Shown here piece by piece: positions 35,266 to 43,285 of a DNA stretch of 64,000 bases (its first letter is position 1; the number at the start of each line of letters is the position of its first letter). The DNA is from an uncultured Neomegalonema sp. (GTDB lineage: Bacteria; Pseudomonadota; Alphaproteobacteria; Rhodobacterales; Rhodobacteraceae), in NCBI GenBank assembly GCA_937995735.1, contig CALKIZ010000030.1, positions 1 through 64,000 of the forward strand, in the 5' to 3' direction. Below the pieces are notes generated by a model. That model saw only the letters and a program-made list of their open reading frames with translations, made no database searches and was not told the DNA's origin. The translations under genes and the position numbers were made by a program.

Positions 35266-37062
35266 ATGTTTAGCAAACGCTCTGATGGTGGTGCAAAGCC
35301 ACTGAAAGTTGATCCAACTTCGCTTTCGGCGACAGCAGATCAACCCAAAAATGCTCCCGAATCTGCCCGCCGTGCGCCGCCGCCGCCGCCTCGCCCCGGT
35401 GCGGCAGGATCAAAGCCGCCACGGCCAGCGCCGAAAGTAAAGGCGCGCCCCTTGGATGCCTTGAATGTAGATTTGAGCGCATCGAAGGCCCCACAACGTT
35501 CTATCGTTGAAGGTACGTCCGATGCCATCTCGAAAAAAGCTGCTGTTGCAGAACCAATGGAATTTGAAACCCCGATGGTTCGTGAAAACATAGAAGCGGA
35601 TATTCGGGACATCGCTCGGCGTAAAGCGTCCGAAGATGCAGATACCCAAACGCTGGAACTGGAAGATAAAAGAGAAGGCGGCTTCGGGGCGAATAAAGGC
35701 AGAGGCAAAGCTAAGCTAAAAGAAGACGTTCAAGCTCCACCGGTTACTCGCGGCGATCAAGGCCGCGATGGGATGCATAACGAAGCATATTATGATCTCA
35801 AGTCAGAAATCTTTGAAGCTCTGATTGATGCCATGGATATGGGCCGTGTCGTCTCTTTGCCGCGTCCGGAAGCTGAAAACGAAATCAGTCAAATCGTCAA
35901 TGAGATCATCGCCGTTAAAGGGCATGTCATGTCGATTGCCGAGCAAAAGCGCTTGGTCGATGATATCTGTGATGATGTGCTCGGGTATGGACCGCTTGAA
36001 CCGCTTCTCGAGCGTGACGATATCGCTGACTTGATGGTGAATGGTGCTCAGCAGGTTTATATCGAGGTCGACGGTAAGATTGAACTTACCAATATTCGTT
36101 TTCGCGACAACCAACAGCTCTTAGAAATTTGTCAGAGGATGGTGTCCAAAGTTGGCCGCCGTGTCGATGAAAGTTCGCCAATCTGTGATGCGCGCTTGCT
36201 TGACGGTTCGCGTGTGAACGTTATCGCCCCGCCTTTGTCTATTGATGGTGCGACGCTCACCATTCGTAAGTTTAAGAAGGACAAGCTGAAGCTGTCGGAT
36301 TTGATTAAGTTCGGCGCAATTACCGACGAGGGCGCGGTCGTCCTTCAGATTGCAGCAGCATGTCGTTGTAATATTCTGATCTCGGGCGGTACCGGCTCAG
36401 GTAAGACAACATTGCTGAATTGTCTCTCCGGCTTTGCGGGAGATGACGAGCGTATTATTACGTGCGAAGATTCGGCTGAACTTCAACTGCAACAACCACA
36501 CGTCGTTAGGTTGGAGACACGCCCTGCCAATCTTGAAGGTAAGGGCGAGGTCTCGATGAGAGATCTTGTGAAGAACTGTCTGCGTATGCGTCCTGAGCGG
36601 ATCATCGTTGGTGAGGTTCGTGGCCCCGAAGCATTCGATTTGCTTCAAGCTATGAATACCGGCCACGACGGTTCAATGGGCACGCTCCACGCTAATAGTC
36701 CGCGCGAAGGACTATCCCGTCTTGAATCTATGATTACGATGGGCGGGTTCTCTCTGCCATCAAAGACAATTCGTGAGATGATCGTTTCGGCGGTGAATGT
36801 TGTTGTGCAGGCTCAGCGTCTTCGCGATGGTTCGCGTCGCATCACCCATATCTCCGAAGTGCTGGGTATGGAAGGTGAAACGATCATTACTCAGGATCTC
36901 GTGAAATACAAAGTTACCGGCGAAGACGATAAAGGCAAGCTGATTGGTAAGCATGTCTCGACTGGTATCGGTCAACCGAATTTCTGGGAGCGCGCACGCG
37001 GGTTTAACCGTGAAATTGAGCTTCAGGACGCATTGGCAAACATGGAAGAAGTGGTGGATTGA
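35266..37062 (+). CDS. cpaF: CpaF/TadA pilus assembly ATPase
   Basis: Secretion ATPase of the VirB11/PilT class that powers pilus extension and retraction. The 598 residues have a disordered Pro/Ala/Lys-rich N-terminus (about 1-165, with PPPPPRPG) and a conserved ATPase: [39 protein letters not shown] (Walker A), [33 protein letters not shown] (Walker B) and [17 protein letters not shown] (His box). The start is ATG 35266 behind GGAAGG; the frame to 35230 would add 12 residues without support. About 150 bases separate it from cpaE. Confidence 0.96.
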   Translation: MFSKRSDGGAKPLKVDPTSLSATADQPKNAPESARRAPPPPPRPGAAGSKPPRPAPKVKARPLDALNVDLSASKAPQRSIVEGTSDAISKKAAVAEPMEFETPMVRENIEADIRDIARRKASEDADTQTLELEDKREGGFGANKGRGKAKLKEDVQAPPVTRGDQGRDGMHNEAYYDLKSEIFEALIDAMDMGRVVSLPRPEAENEISQIVNEIIAVKGHVMSIAEQKRLVDDICDDVLGYGPLEPLLERDDIADLMVNGAQQVYIEVDGKIELTNIRFRDNQQLLEICQRMVSKVGRRVDESSPICDARLLDGSRVNVIAPPLSIDGATLTIRKFKKDKLKLSDLIKFGAITDEGAVVLQIAAACRCNILISGGTGSGKTTLLNCLSGFAGDDERIITCEDSAELQLQQPHVVRLETRPANLEGKGEVSMRDLVKNCLRMRPERIIVGEVRGPEAFDLLQAMNTGHDGSMGTLHANSPREGLSRLESMITMGGFSLPSKTIREMIVSAVNVVVQAQRLRDGSRRITHISEVLGMEGETIITQDLVKYKVTGEDDKGKLIGKHVSTGIGQPNFWERARGFNREIELQDALANMEEVVD

Positions 37063-37111
37063 TCCATCCGCGCGCGGATTATCCGTGCGCAACTAGGGAA
37101 GGCGGAGCAGT

Positions 37112-38101
37112 ATGTATTCAACGCTCGCAGAAATGATCGGAACGCCGGGACTATTGGTGTGCATGGGCATTTTGACGTTCTTCACCGTTTATTCGGTGAT
37201 GTATGTCTTTCTTGCACCGAGTCCTGTGGTTTCGGGAGCCTCACGCATCAAGCCTGAATCAAAAGGTGATTCAGGTAAAAAGAATAAAGGCACTGATCGC
37301 AGAAAGCAGATTCAGGAACAGCTGCGCAAACAAGAGGAAATGCGTAAGCAATCCTCTAAAGCGCCGCTGAGCGTCTTGATGGAGCGGGCAGGTATGAAGG
37401 GAAGCGTCGCCTCTCTTTATATAAAGTTTTCGATTTTGGGTGCAATTATCAGTGCGTTGTTGATGTTCTTTGGCATTAAACCACTGTTTGCTGTAGCTGC
37501 GCTTCCATTCTGTGCTGTTATTTTGACACCAAAATTCGTCCATATGGCCATCAATCGACAGCAAAAGAAGTTCATTGCCGAGTTTCCAAATGCGATCGAT
37601 ATTCTGGTTCGTGGCGTCCGTACCGGACTGCCCGTGAACGAAGGTATGCGTGTTATTGCCCGCGAAGTACCGGATCCCGTAGCTACAGAATTTCGGATTA
37701 TTACAGAATCTACCGCAGTTGGTGTCACTCTGGAAGATGCTTTGGCTCGCTTTTACAATCGCGTTCCACTGTCCGAAGTTAATTTCTTTAACATTGTCTT
37801 GGGTATTCAAAAGCAGACTGGTGGTAATCTTGCTGAAGCAATGGGTAATTTATCAAACACACTGCGTGAAAGAAAGAAGCTAAAAAATAAAATTAAAGCA
37901 CTTTCTTCTGAAGCAAAAGCATCGGCAAGTATTATCGGAAGTTTACCTTTTATCGTTGGTATGATTTTGTTTTTGGTCGCGCCGGATTATATTTCTCTCC
38001 TATTTTCTGAAACTGTGGGGAATTATATGTTAGCCGGAGGTTTGTTTTGGATGGGTTGTGGTATTTTCATGATGAAAGCCATGATGAACTTCGAAATTTA
38101 A
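37112..38101 (+). CDS. tadB: TadB inner-membrane platform protein
   Basis: Type II/IV secretion F-domain protein. The 329 residues have a transmembrane helix near 15-33, a basic linker (KKNKGTDRRKQIQEQLRKQE), helices around 105-145, the F domain (EFPNAIDILVRGVRTGLPVN, then FFNIVLGIQKQTGGNLAEAM) and two C-terminal helices. It forms the base of the Tad pilus together with TadC. ATG 37112 follows GGAGCAGT. Confidence 0.94.
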   Translation: MYSTLAEMIGTPGLLVCMGILTFFTVYSVMYVFLAPSPVVSGASRIKPESKGDSGKKNKGTDRRKQIQEQLRKQEEMRKQSSKAPLSVLMERAGMKGSVASLYIKFSILGAIISALLMFFGIKPLFAVAALPFCAVILTPKFVHMAINRQQKKFIAEFPNAIDILVRGVRTGLPVNEGMRVIAREVPDPVATEFRIITESTAVGVTLEDALARFYNRVPLSEVNFFNIVLGIQKQTGGNLAEAMGNLSNTLRERKKLKNKIKALSSEAKASASIIGSLPFIVGMILFLVAPDYISLLFSETVGNYMLAGGLFWMGCGIFMMKAMMNFEI

Positions 38102-38111
38102 GGGGGCGACA

Positions 38112-39083
38112 ATGGATTTCTTCTCATCTCTTCCTTCGGCACAAGCTGTTTATGCGGTTGTTTTAGCTGGAGTTGCTACTTTTCTATTATGGATCGCTTT
38201 TTTCCCGGCACAGATTGGCGGCGTGAATAAGCGGCTTAAGTCGATAAATGCTCGTCGCGAGGCACTAAAACAGCATCACCAAATTGATGGTGGAAAGAGA
38301 AAAGGTAAAAAGAGACGGGGGCAACTCGATGAAGGGACTGTCCGTGTTATGCGCAACACGGTGGAAAAGTTCCGTATGGACGAATTGCTTAATAATACAG
38401 AGTTGCGGCAAAAACTGTCCCAAGCGGGATATCGTGGTCAAAAAGCTCCGATTGTTTTCTTATTCTTCCGTATTGTGATGCCGTTTTTGCTCTTTTGCGC
38501 GGCTCTGCTCTACTATTCGGTAATATTTAAAGGTGAGTTCCAACCCGCGCGTCATGGGATGATTTCTGTTGTTGTTGCTGTGGTTGGCTACGCATTGCCG
38601 AGTATCTGGTTAACGAATGTCACTCAGAAACGCCAAGTGAATATGCAAAGGGCGTTTCCCGATGCTCTGGATCTTATGGTGATCTGTGTTGAAGCTGGAA
38701 TGTCGATCGAAAAGTCTTTTCAGTGGGTTTCGGAAGAGATCGCGGCACAAAGCCAAGATCTGGCCGAAGAAGTCGCCCTGACATGCGCGGAACTTTCGTA
38801 CCTTGGGGATAGGTCCAAAGCCTATGAAAACTTCGCTACACGGACGGGAATGCCGCAGATTAAAGCTTTGACCGGCACGCTTATCCAGGCCGAGCGCTAT
38901 GGTACGCCGGTTGGTTCGGCTCTTCGGGTTCTTTCGGATGAAAGCCGGAGCGAGCGCATGTCGGTTGCAGAACGTAAAGCTGCATCTTTGCCTGCAAAGC
39001 TGACAGTTCCGATGATTATATTTTTCCTACCGGTACTTTTTATCGTAATTATCGGTCCAGCATATCTTCAGTTTCAACTTTGA
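38112..39083 (+). CDS. tadC: TadC inner-membrane platform protein
   Basis: Second F-domain protein of the Tad platform, 323 residues. An N-terminal transmembrane helix (about 12-31), a basic linker (KQHHQIDGGKRKGKKRRGQ), two helices near 117-140 and 155-172, the F domain (AFPDALDLMVICVEAGMSIE, then LTGTLIQAERYGTPVGSALR) and a C-terminal helix. It begins ten bases after tadB. It is the last gene of the cluster: tadD, pseudopilin genes, cpaA and flp are not in the window. Confidence 0.93.
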   Translation: MDFFSSLPSAQAVYAVVLAGVATFLLWIAFFPAQIGGVNKRLKSINARREALKQHHQIDGGKRKGKKRRGQLDEGTVRVMRNTVEKFRMDELLNNTELRQKLSQAGYRGQKAPIVFLFFRIVMPFLLFCAALLYYSVIFKGEFQPARHGMISVVVAVVGYALPSIWLTNVTQKRQVNMQRAFPDALDLMVICVEAGMSIEKSFQWVSEEIAAQSQDLAEEVALTCAELSYLGDRSKAYENFATRTGMPQIKALTGTLIQAERYGTPVGSALRVLSDESRSERMSVAERKAASLPAKLTVPMIIFFLPVLFIVIIGPAYLQFQL

Positions 39084-39145
39084 TCGGTTTGATAGCGCTG
39101 CGACGCAATTATACTGAATTTATGAGTCGAACGGGGCGCCTGCGG

Positions 39146-39173
39146 GGGCGGTACGAATTATTTCGTGCCGCCC
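39146..39173 (+). terminator. Hairpin after tadC
   Basis: GGGCGGTACGAA pairs with TTCGTGCCGCCC (12 bp, one G-T pair) around TTAT, 62 bases after the tadC stop. No long T-run follows at once, so it is a likely but imperfect terminator for the cpa/tad transcript. Confidence 0.6.
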
Positions 39174-39371
39174 TTAGCGCTTTTAGATCAAAATTTTGAG
39201 CCTTGTTTTACAAGTGTTAAAGCCTCAAACTGCGAAATTCTCATAACTTTACAGCGCAATGGCTTGTGAGCGAATGCAACTGGACTCACAAAATATCTTG
39301 CGCCCGCACGACGCTTGTTCTTCACTGCACCGCAACTCCGGAGCCTCTCCGGTGTAGATAGGGAGAACAAA

Positions 39372-40361
39372 ATGAAAAAATTACTGCTAGGTGCTGCGGG
39401 TGCTCTCGCGCTGATGGTTTCTTCAAATGTTGCGACAGCTGCCGAAGAGCTGACTGTTGCATACTTCCCGGAATGGCCAATGCCTTTCCAATATGCTCAG
39501 AAAAATGGGATCTATGACGAAGCTCTTGGCGTAAAGGTCAACTGGGTTTCTTTCGATGCGGGTACGGCAATGTCTGCAGCTATGGCTTCGGGTGATGTAC
39601 AAATCGCAGTTTCAATGGGTGTTACGCCATTTCTGACGGCTGTTTCTGCTGGTCAAGACATTCAGGCAGTTGATGTTGCTGTCGGATATTCCGACAATGA
39701 TAACTGCGTTGTTCGTGAAAGCCTCGAAATCGATGCTTCGAACGCGAAAGAGCTTGAAGGTAAAGAAGTTGGTGTGCCGCTTGGTACGGCTGCTCACACC
39801 GGTTTCCTTGCTCAAATGGAGCACTTTGGCGTTGATACTTCGACGATGAAAGTTGTTGATATGGCCCCGGTTGACGGTGCTGCTGCTTTTGCAAGTGGTA
39901 ACTTGGACATGGTTTGTGGCTGGGGTGGCCCTCTGCGCCGCATGAAAGAGCACGGCAATCCTCTGTTAGTTGGTGCTGAAAAAGAGTCGATCGTTGGTAA
40001 GGTTTACGACGTGACCGCAGTTGACGGTTCCTGGGCTGCTGAGAACGCTGACCTTGTTACGCGCTTTCTTCATCTGACCCACGACATGAACCGTCAGTAT
40101 AACGAAGGCCGTAAGAACGACATGCTGCCTGACATTGCTGCTCAAGCTGGTATGGACCTCGAAGGTGCGACGGCAACTGCCTCAACCTTCAGCTTCCCTT
40201 CGGTTCAGGAGCAACTAAGCAGTGAATGGCTCGGTGGTTTCATGGCGACGAACTTCAAAGAAGCAACTGACAAGCGTGCTGAAGGCGGTGAAATCACAGC
40301 TCTTGACTCCTACGAAGGCGCTGTGAACGCAAGCTATCTCGAAGCAGCTTCGAAGCTCTAA
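39372..40361 (+). CDS. ABC transporter substrate-binding protein, taurine/nitrate/sulfonate type
   Basis: Periplasmic solute receptor of 329 residues with signal peptide (1-23, ending VATAAEE). It belongs to the NMT1/SsuA/TauA fold: LTVAYFPEWPMPFQYAQKNG, GDVQIAVSMGVTPFLTAVSA, GKEVGVPLGTAAHTGFLAQM and LDMVCGWGGPLRRM. Taurine is the best guess because of overall resemblance to marine TauA proteins, but no taurine catabolic gene (tpa, xsc) is adjacent. ATG 39372 follows GGGAGAAC; the longer frame to 39315 is not supported. A terminator separates it from the ATPase gene, which would give more receptor than transporter. Confidence 0.88.
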   Translation: MKKLLLGAAGALALMVSSNVATAAEELTVAYFPEWPMPFQYAQKNGIYDEALGVKVNWVSFDAGTAMSAAMASGDVQIAVSMGVTPFLTAVSAGQDIQAVDVAVGYSDNDNCVVRESLEIDASNAKELEGKEVGVPLGTAAHTGFLAQMEHFGVDTSTMKVVDMAPVDGAAAFASGNLDMVCGWGGPLRRMKEHGNPLLVGAEKESIVGKVYDVTAVDGSWAAENADLVTRFLHLTHDMNRQYNEGRKNDMLPDIAAQAGMDLEGATATASTFSFPSVQEQLSSEWLGGFMATNFKEATDKRAEGGEITALDSYEGAVNASYLEAASKL

Positions 40362-40378
40362 GAGCTGAGGCTTGATAC

Positions 40379-40414
40379 AGAAACCGCCTGATCGTTTCCG
40401 GGCGGTTTCTTTTT
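40379..40414 (+). terminator. Intra-operon terminator/attenuator after the binding-protein gene
   Basis: AGAAACCGCC (40379-40388) pairs perfectly with GGCGGTTTCT (40401-40410), followed by TTTT. It lies 18 bases after the binding-protein stop and before the ATPase gene, so partial read-through would set the receptor to transporter ratio. Confidence 0.8.
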
Positions 40415-40475
40415 GCAGTAGGGCGCAACCATAGCGCCACCTGTCGGAATTCATAAAATATAAGGGGTGACGCGC

Positions 40476-41285
40476 ATGTCCGGTTTGCAAATCGACGACA
40501 TATCGATGCGATTCGACCTGCCCAATGGCAGCCATGTACAGGCCTTGCAGAATGTTTCGCTTGATCTGAAAAATGGTGAACTGATGTCCGTCCTCGGTCC
40601 GTCGGGATGTGGTAAAACAACGTTGCTCAACATTGTTGCGGGTTTTCTAAAGCAGACAAGCGGGAAAATCGTTTTGAATGATAAGCAGGTTGTTGGACCA
40701 AGCGCGGATCGCGGCATGGTCTTTCAGCAAGGGGCGTTGTTCGAATGGATGAGTGTTCGTAAGAACGTATCTTTTGGCCCTGACATGAAGGGTATGCCAA
40801 AAGCGCAGAGTAATGAAATCGTCGAGCATCTGCTTGATGTGGTTGGCCTTCAGGACTTTAAAGATAAAGCGGTTTATGAACTATCGGGCGGAATGCAACA
40901 GCGTGTGGCTTTGGCCCGTTGTCTTGCAAATGATCCTGATGTGATCCTGATGGATGAGCCACTCGGCGCGCTCGACGCATTGACCCGCGAAAAAATGCAA
41001 GGGTTGGTTCTGAAGCTGTGGAAAGAAACCGGCAAGACCATCATCCTAATTACGCACTCGGTGGAGGAAGCGTTGTTACTCGGTGAGCGTTTGCTGGTGA
41101 TGGCCCCGCGTCCGGGCCGCATCCATAAAGAATACCGCCTTCCTTTTGCTGAGATGGGCGTGGGCGCTGATCTTCGCGAAGTTAAAAAGCACCCTGATTA
41201 CAATACGACCCGCGAGGAAATCCTCGCCATGATTTGGGATATGGAAGAAGAGATCATGGGCCGTACTGAGGAGTCCGCAGCATGA
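40476..41285 (+). CDS. ABC transporter ATP-binding protein, TauB/SsuB type
   Basis: Cytoplasmic ATPase of the importer, 269 residues. Motifs: LGPSGCGKTTLLNIVAGF (Walker A), VFQQGALFEWMSV (Q-loop), ELSGGMQQRVALARCLANDP (signature), VILMDEPLGALDALTR (Walker B and D-loop), ITHSVEEALLL (H-loop). I start at ATG 40476, behind AAGGGG with eight bases spacing; GTG 40467 is closer to the ribosome binding site than usual. Its stop overlaps the permease ATG (ATGA). Confidence 0.94.
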   Translation: MSGLQIDDISMRFDLPNGSHVQALQNVSLDLKNGELMSVLGPSGCGKTTLLNIVAGFLKQTSGKIVLNDKQVVGPSADRGMVFQQGALFEWMSVRKNVSFGPDMKGMPKAQSNEIVEHLLDVVGLQDFKDKAVYELSGGMQQRVALARCLANDPDVILMDEPLGALDALTREKMQGLVLKLWKETGKTIILITHSVEEALLLGERLLVMAPRPGRIHKEYRLPFAEMGVGADLREVKKHPDYNTTREEILAMIWDMEEEIMGRTEESAA

Positions 41286-42553
41286 TTATTCTTGGAATGT
41301 ATATTCTGATCTTTGCGATTGCCGCATTGATCTGGGCCATTGTCGGCGCTCCTTTTGTCAAGAAAGACCCTTTCACTGCATTGAAGACGGTGACTTTCGG
41401 GGATGAGAGTGCGATCCGTTCGAACCGCTTTGCATCCGTCATCTCCGTCATTTCGATTTTCGTGATTTGGGGATCGTTTACGGGATCGACTTTGATACCA
41501 AGTTTCTTGCATGTACCGGGCCCATTCCAAGGTGACACAGGCTTCACCTATGAAGCGACTGCGCCCGATGGAACGAAAGATACCGGGACCGTGCGTGCGT
41601 TGGCGCATCCGGTCGGGGCCGTCGTTGAACTTCCCTCACTAGATGATCTTGAGGAAAGTGGCTTTGCAAAGAATTTCGCGACAACGATCCCGGCCTATCG
41701 CGCATCGACAATTATTGCCGGTAAGCTGCTTGAAGATCGGAAGGTGCAAAAGATTACGTCGATCAACGGCATTCCTATCGCACCGGAAGGCGCTGTCGAT
41801 ATCGAGAATGGCCAAGTTCGCATGAACGCCAAAGGCAGTCTGACGTTTGAGCCTGAACAAGGGATGCAGATGGCGGAGCAATTTCTGCCCGCACCTGAAA
41901 AAGTCGGAAAACGGTTCATTAGCCTTATCTTCGACGGCTATCAGAACGTCACTTTGTTCGAGCATCTTGGGCTGTCATTGTTCCGTGTACTCGTCGGCTT
42001 TTTGCTTGGGTGTCTGGTTGGTATCCCGCTGGGATATGCGATGGGTCTTAATGGTTGGTTCCGGGGTTGGTTTGATCCAATCGTAGAATTTATGCGCCCC
42101 GTGCCGCCTCTTGCGTTGATCCCGCTGATTATCATCTGGTTGGGTATTTGGGAGACGGGCAAGATTTCACTCCTGTTTTTGGCCGCACTTTGGATCATGG
42201 CAATTGCTGCGCGATCCGGTGTGTCGGGTGTGAGGATTTCTAAGGTCCACGCCGCGTATTCGCTCGGCGCATCTAAGTGGCAAATCCTGAAGAACGTCAT
42301 TGTGCCGAACTCATTACCCGACATCTTTACAGGCGCTCGTGTCGCGATGGGTGTTTGTTGGGGTACGGTGGTTGCTGCTGAACTGGTCGCGGCGCAAAAG
42401 GGCGCTGGTAAGATGATCATTGAGGCATCGAAGTTCTCACTGACAGACATCGTGATCGTGGGTATCTTGCTGATTGGTGTCGTTGGCTTTGGTATCGACA
42501 TTTTGATGCGGATACTCGAAAAATGGCTGATCCCTTGGAAGGGTAAAGGTTGA
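41282..42553 (+). CDS. ABC transporter permease, TauC/SsuC type with large periplasmic insertion
   Basis: Membrane subunit of the importer, 423 residues instead of the usual 250-280. It has an extra N-terminal helix (about 3-22), a second helix (50-70) reaching LIPSFLHVPG, then about 120 polar residues (82-205) with no membrane segment, and finally FLPAPEKVGKRFISLIF with the canonical core: SLFRVLVGFLLGCLVGIPLG, several helices, and the EAA loop YSLGASKWQILKNVIVPNSL. The insertion falls in the loop that normally joins helix 1 to the core, so it should face the periplasm. Overlaps the ATPase gene by four bases. Confidence 0.9.
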   Translation: MIILGMYILIFAIAALIWAIVGAPFVKKDPFTALKTVTFGDESAIRSNRFASVISVISIFVIWGSFTGSTLIPSFLHVPGPFQGDTGFTYEATAPDGTKDTGTVRALAHPVGAVVELPSLDDLEESGFAKNFATTIPAYRASTIIAGKLLEDRKVQKITSINGIPIAPEGAVDIENGQVRMNAKGSLTFEPEQGMQMAEQFLPAPEKVGKRFISLIFDGYQNVTLFEHLGLSLFRVLVGFLLGCLVGIPLGYAMGLNGWFRGWFDPIVEFMRPVPPLALIPLIIIWLGIWETGKISLLFLAALWIMAIAARSGVSGVRISKVHAAYSLGASKWQILKNVIVPNSLPDIFTGARVAMGVCWGTVVAAELVAAQKGAGKMIIEASKFSLTDIVIVGILLIGVVGFGIDILMRILEKWLIPWKGKG

Positions 42554-42583
42554 TCCAGCGACCACAAACTTGGATGTTTTTGG

Positions 42584-42612
42584 AAAGGCAGGGCTTCGGC
42601 TCTGCCTTTTTT
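42584..42612 (+). terminator. Rho-independent terminator of the taurine-type ABC operon
   Basis: AAAGGCAGGGC and GCTCTGCCTTT form an 11-bp stem closed by a TTCG tetraloop, followed by a T-run (42607-42612). It lies 30 bases after the permease stop. Confidence 0.9.
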
Positions 42613-42660
42613 CGTGAGCCTATGATCCCTCTATCATGCATACTGAGGGTCGAACCTTAA

Positions 42661-42747
42661 AGCGTTTTGCGATTTTGTTGAATCAGGTTTCACGCCAAGA
42701 GCCGCATGAAACCTGATCCTGACAATTCAAGGCTATCTCAAAACGCT
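42661..42747. repeat. Long imperfect palindrome, possible mobile small repeat
   Basis: The outer arms AGCGTTTTG (42661-42669) and CAAAACGCT (42739-42747) and the inner arms ATCAGGTTTCA (42682-42692) and TGAAACCTGAT (42707-42717) nest into one 87-base hairpin. It is non-coding and sits after an operon terminator, like REP or MITE elements. No other full copy was noticed in the window. Confidence 0.6.
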
Positions 42748-42849
42748 GTAGTTCGAGAGGCATAGATAATGATACAGAACTGATGTCAGATTATGTAAAG
42801 GTACATTTTGAAGGTGGTCTATGGTTGGTTAGTATTTGAGGATTGAGTC

Positions 42850-43239
42850 ATGACAATTTCTGTGACGCCGCTTTACGCTGCCTTGCTTGCCTTTCTCTAT
42901 ATTTTCCTCAGCCTTCGCGTTGCATTGGTTCGACGCAAAGAGCGAATATCACTGGGTGACGCAGACGACCCGGCCTTACGCGCGCGTATCCGTGTTCATG
43001 CGAATTTCGCGGAATATGCACCCTTCGGGTTGTTATTGCTGTTGCTCGTTGAGGTACAAGATGGGCATACAGTATTGCTACATGTGATCGGGTTGATCTT
43101 ATTTGTTGGCCGTGCCGGTCATGCGTGGGGATTGAGCCAACACCCTCAAAGCATTCCGCTGCGAAGTTCGGGAATGGTTCTGACTTTTACTTCAATGTCT
43201 ATTGCTGCGCTTGCTAATTTGTGGCTCTCCCTGTTCTGA
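42850..43239 (+). CDS. MAPEG-family membrane protein
   Basis: A 129-residue integral membrane protein with four hydrophobic segments (about 5-24, 54-68, 75-92, 108-126). The stretch RARIRVHANFAEYAPFGLLL is the MAPEG signature (glutathione S-transferase-like and leukotriene synthase family), with Arg and Asn at the glutathione-binding positions. The bacterial substrate is unknown. ATG 42850 follows GAGGA. It lies 46 bases upstream of the carboxylase gene and could share its transcript. Confidence 0.88.
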   Translation: MTISVTPLYAALLAFLYIFLSLRVALVRRKERISLGDADDPALRARIRVHANFAEYAPFGLLLLLLVEVQDGHTVLLHVIGLILFVGRAGHAWGLSQHPQSIPLRSSGMVLTFTSMSIAALANLWLSLF

Positions 43240-43285
43240 GGGGGATAAGTTTTGATATCAGATAATTATTTCGTTCGGAGAAACT

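Noticed and set aside
39188-39370. 60-codon minus-strand frame upstream of the taurine-type receptor gene
   Set aside because: Lies over the promoter and ribosome binding region of the receptor gene, basic and motif-free.
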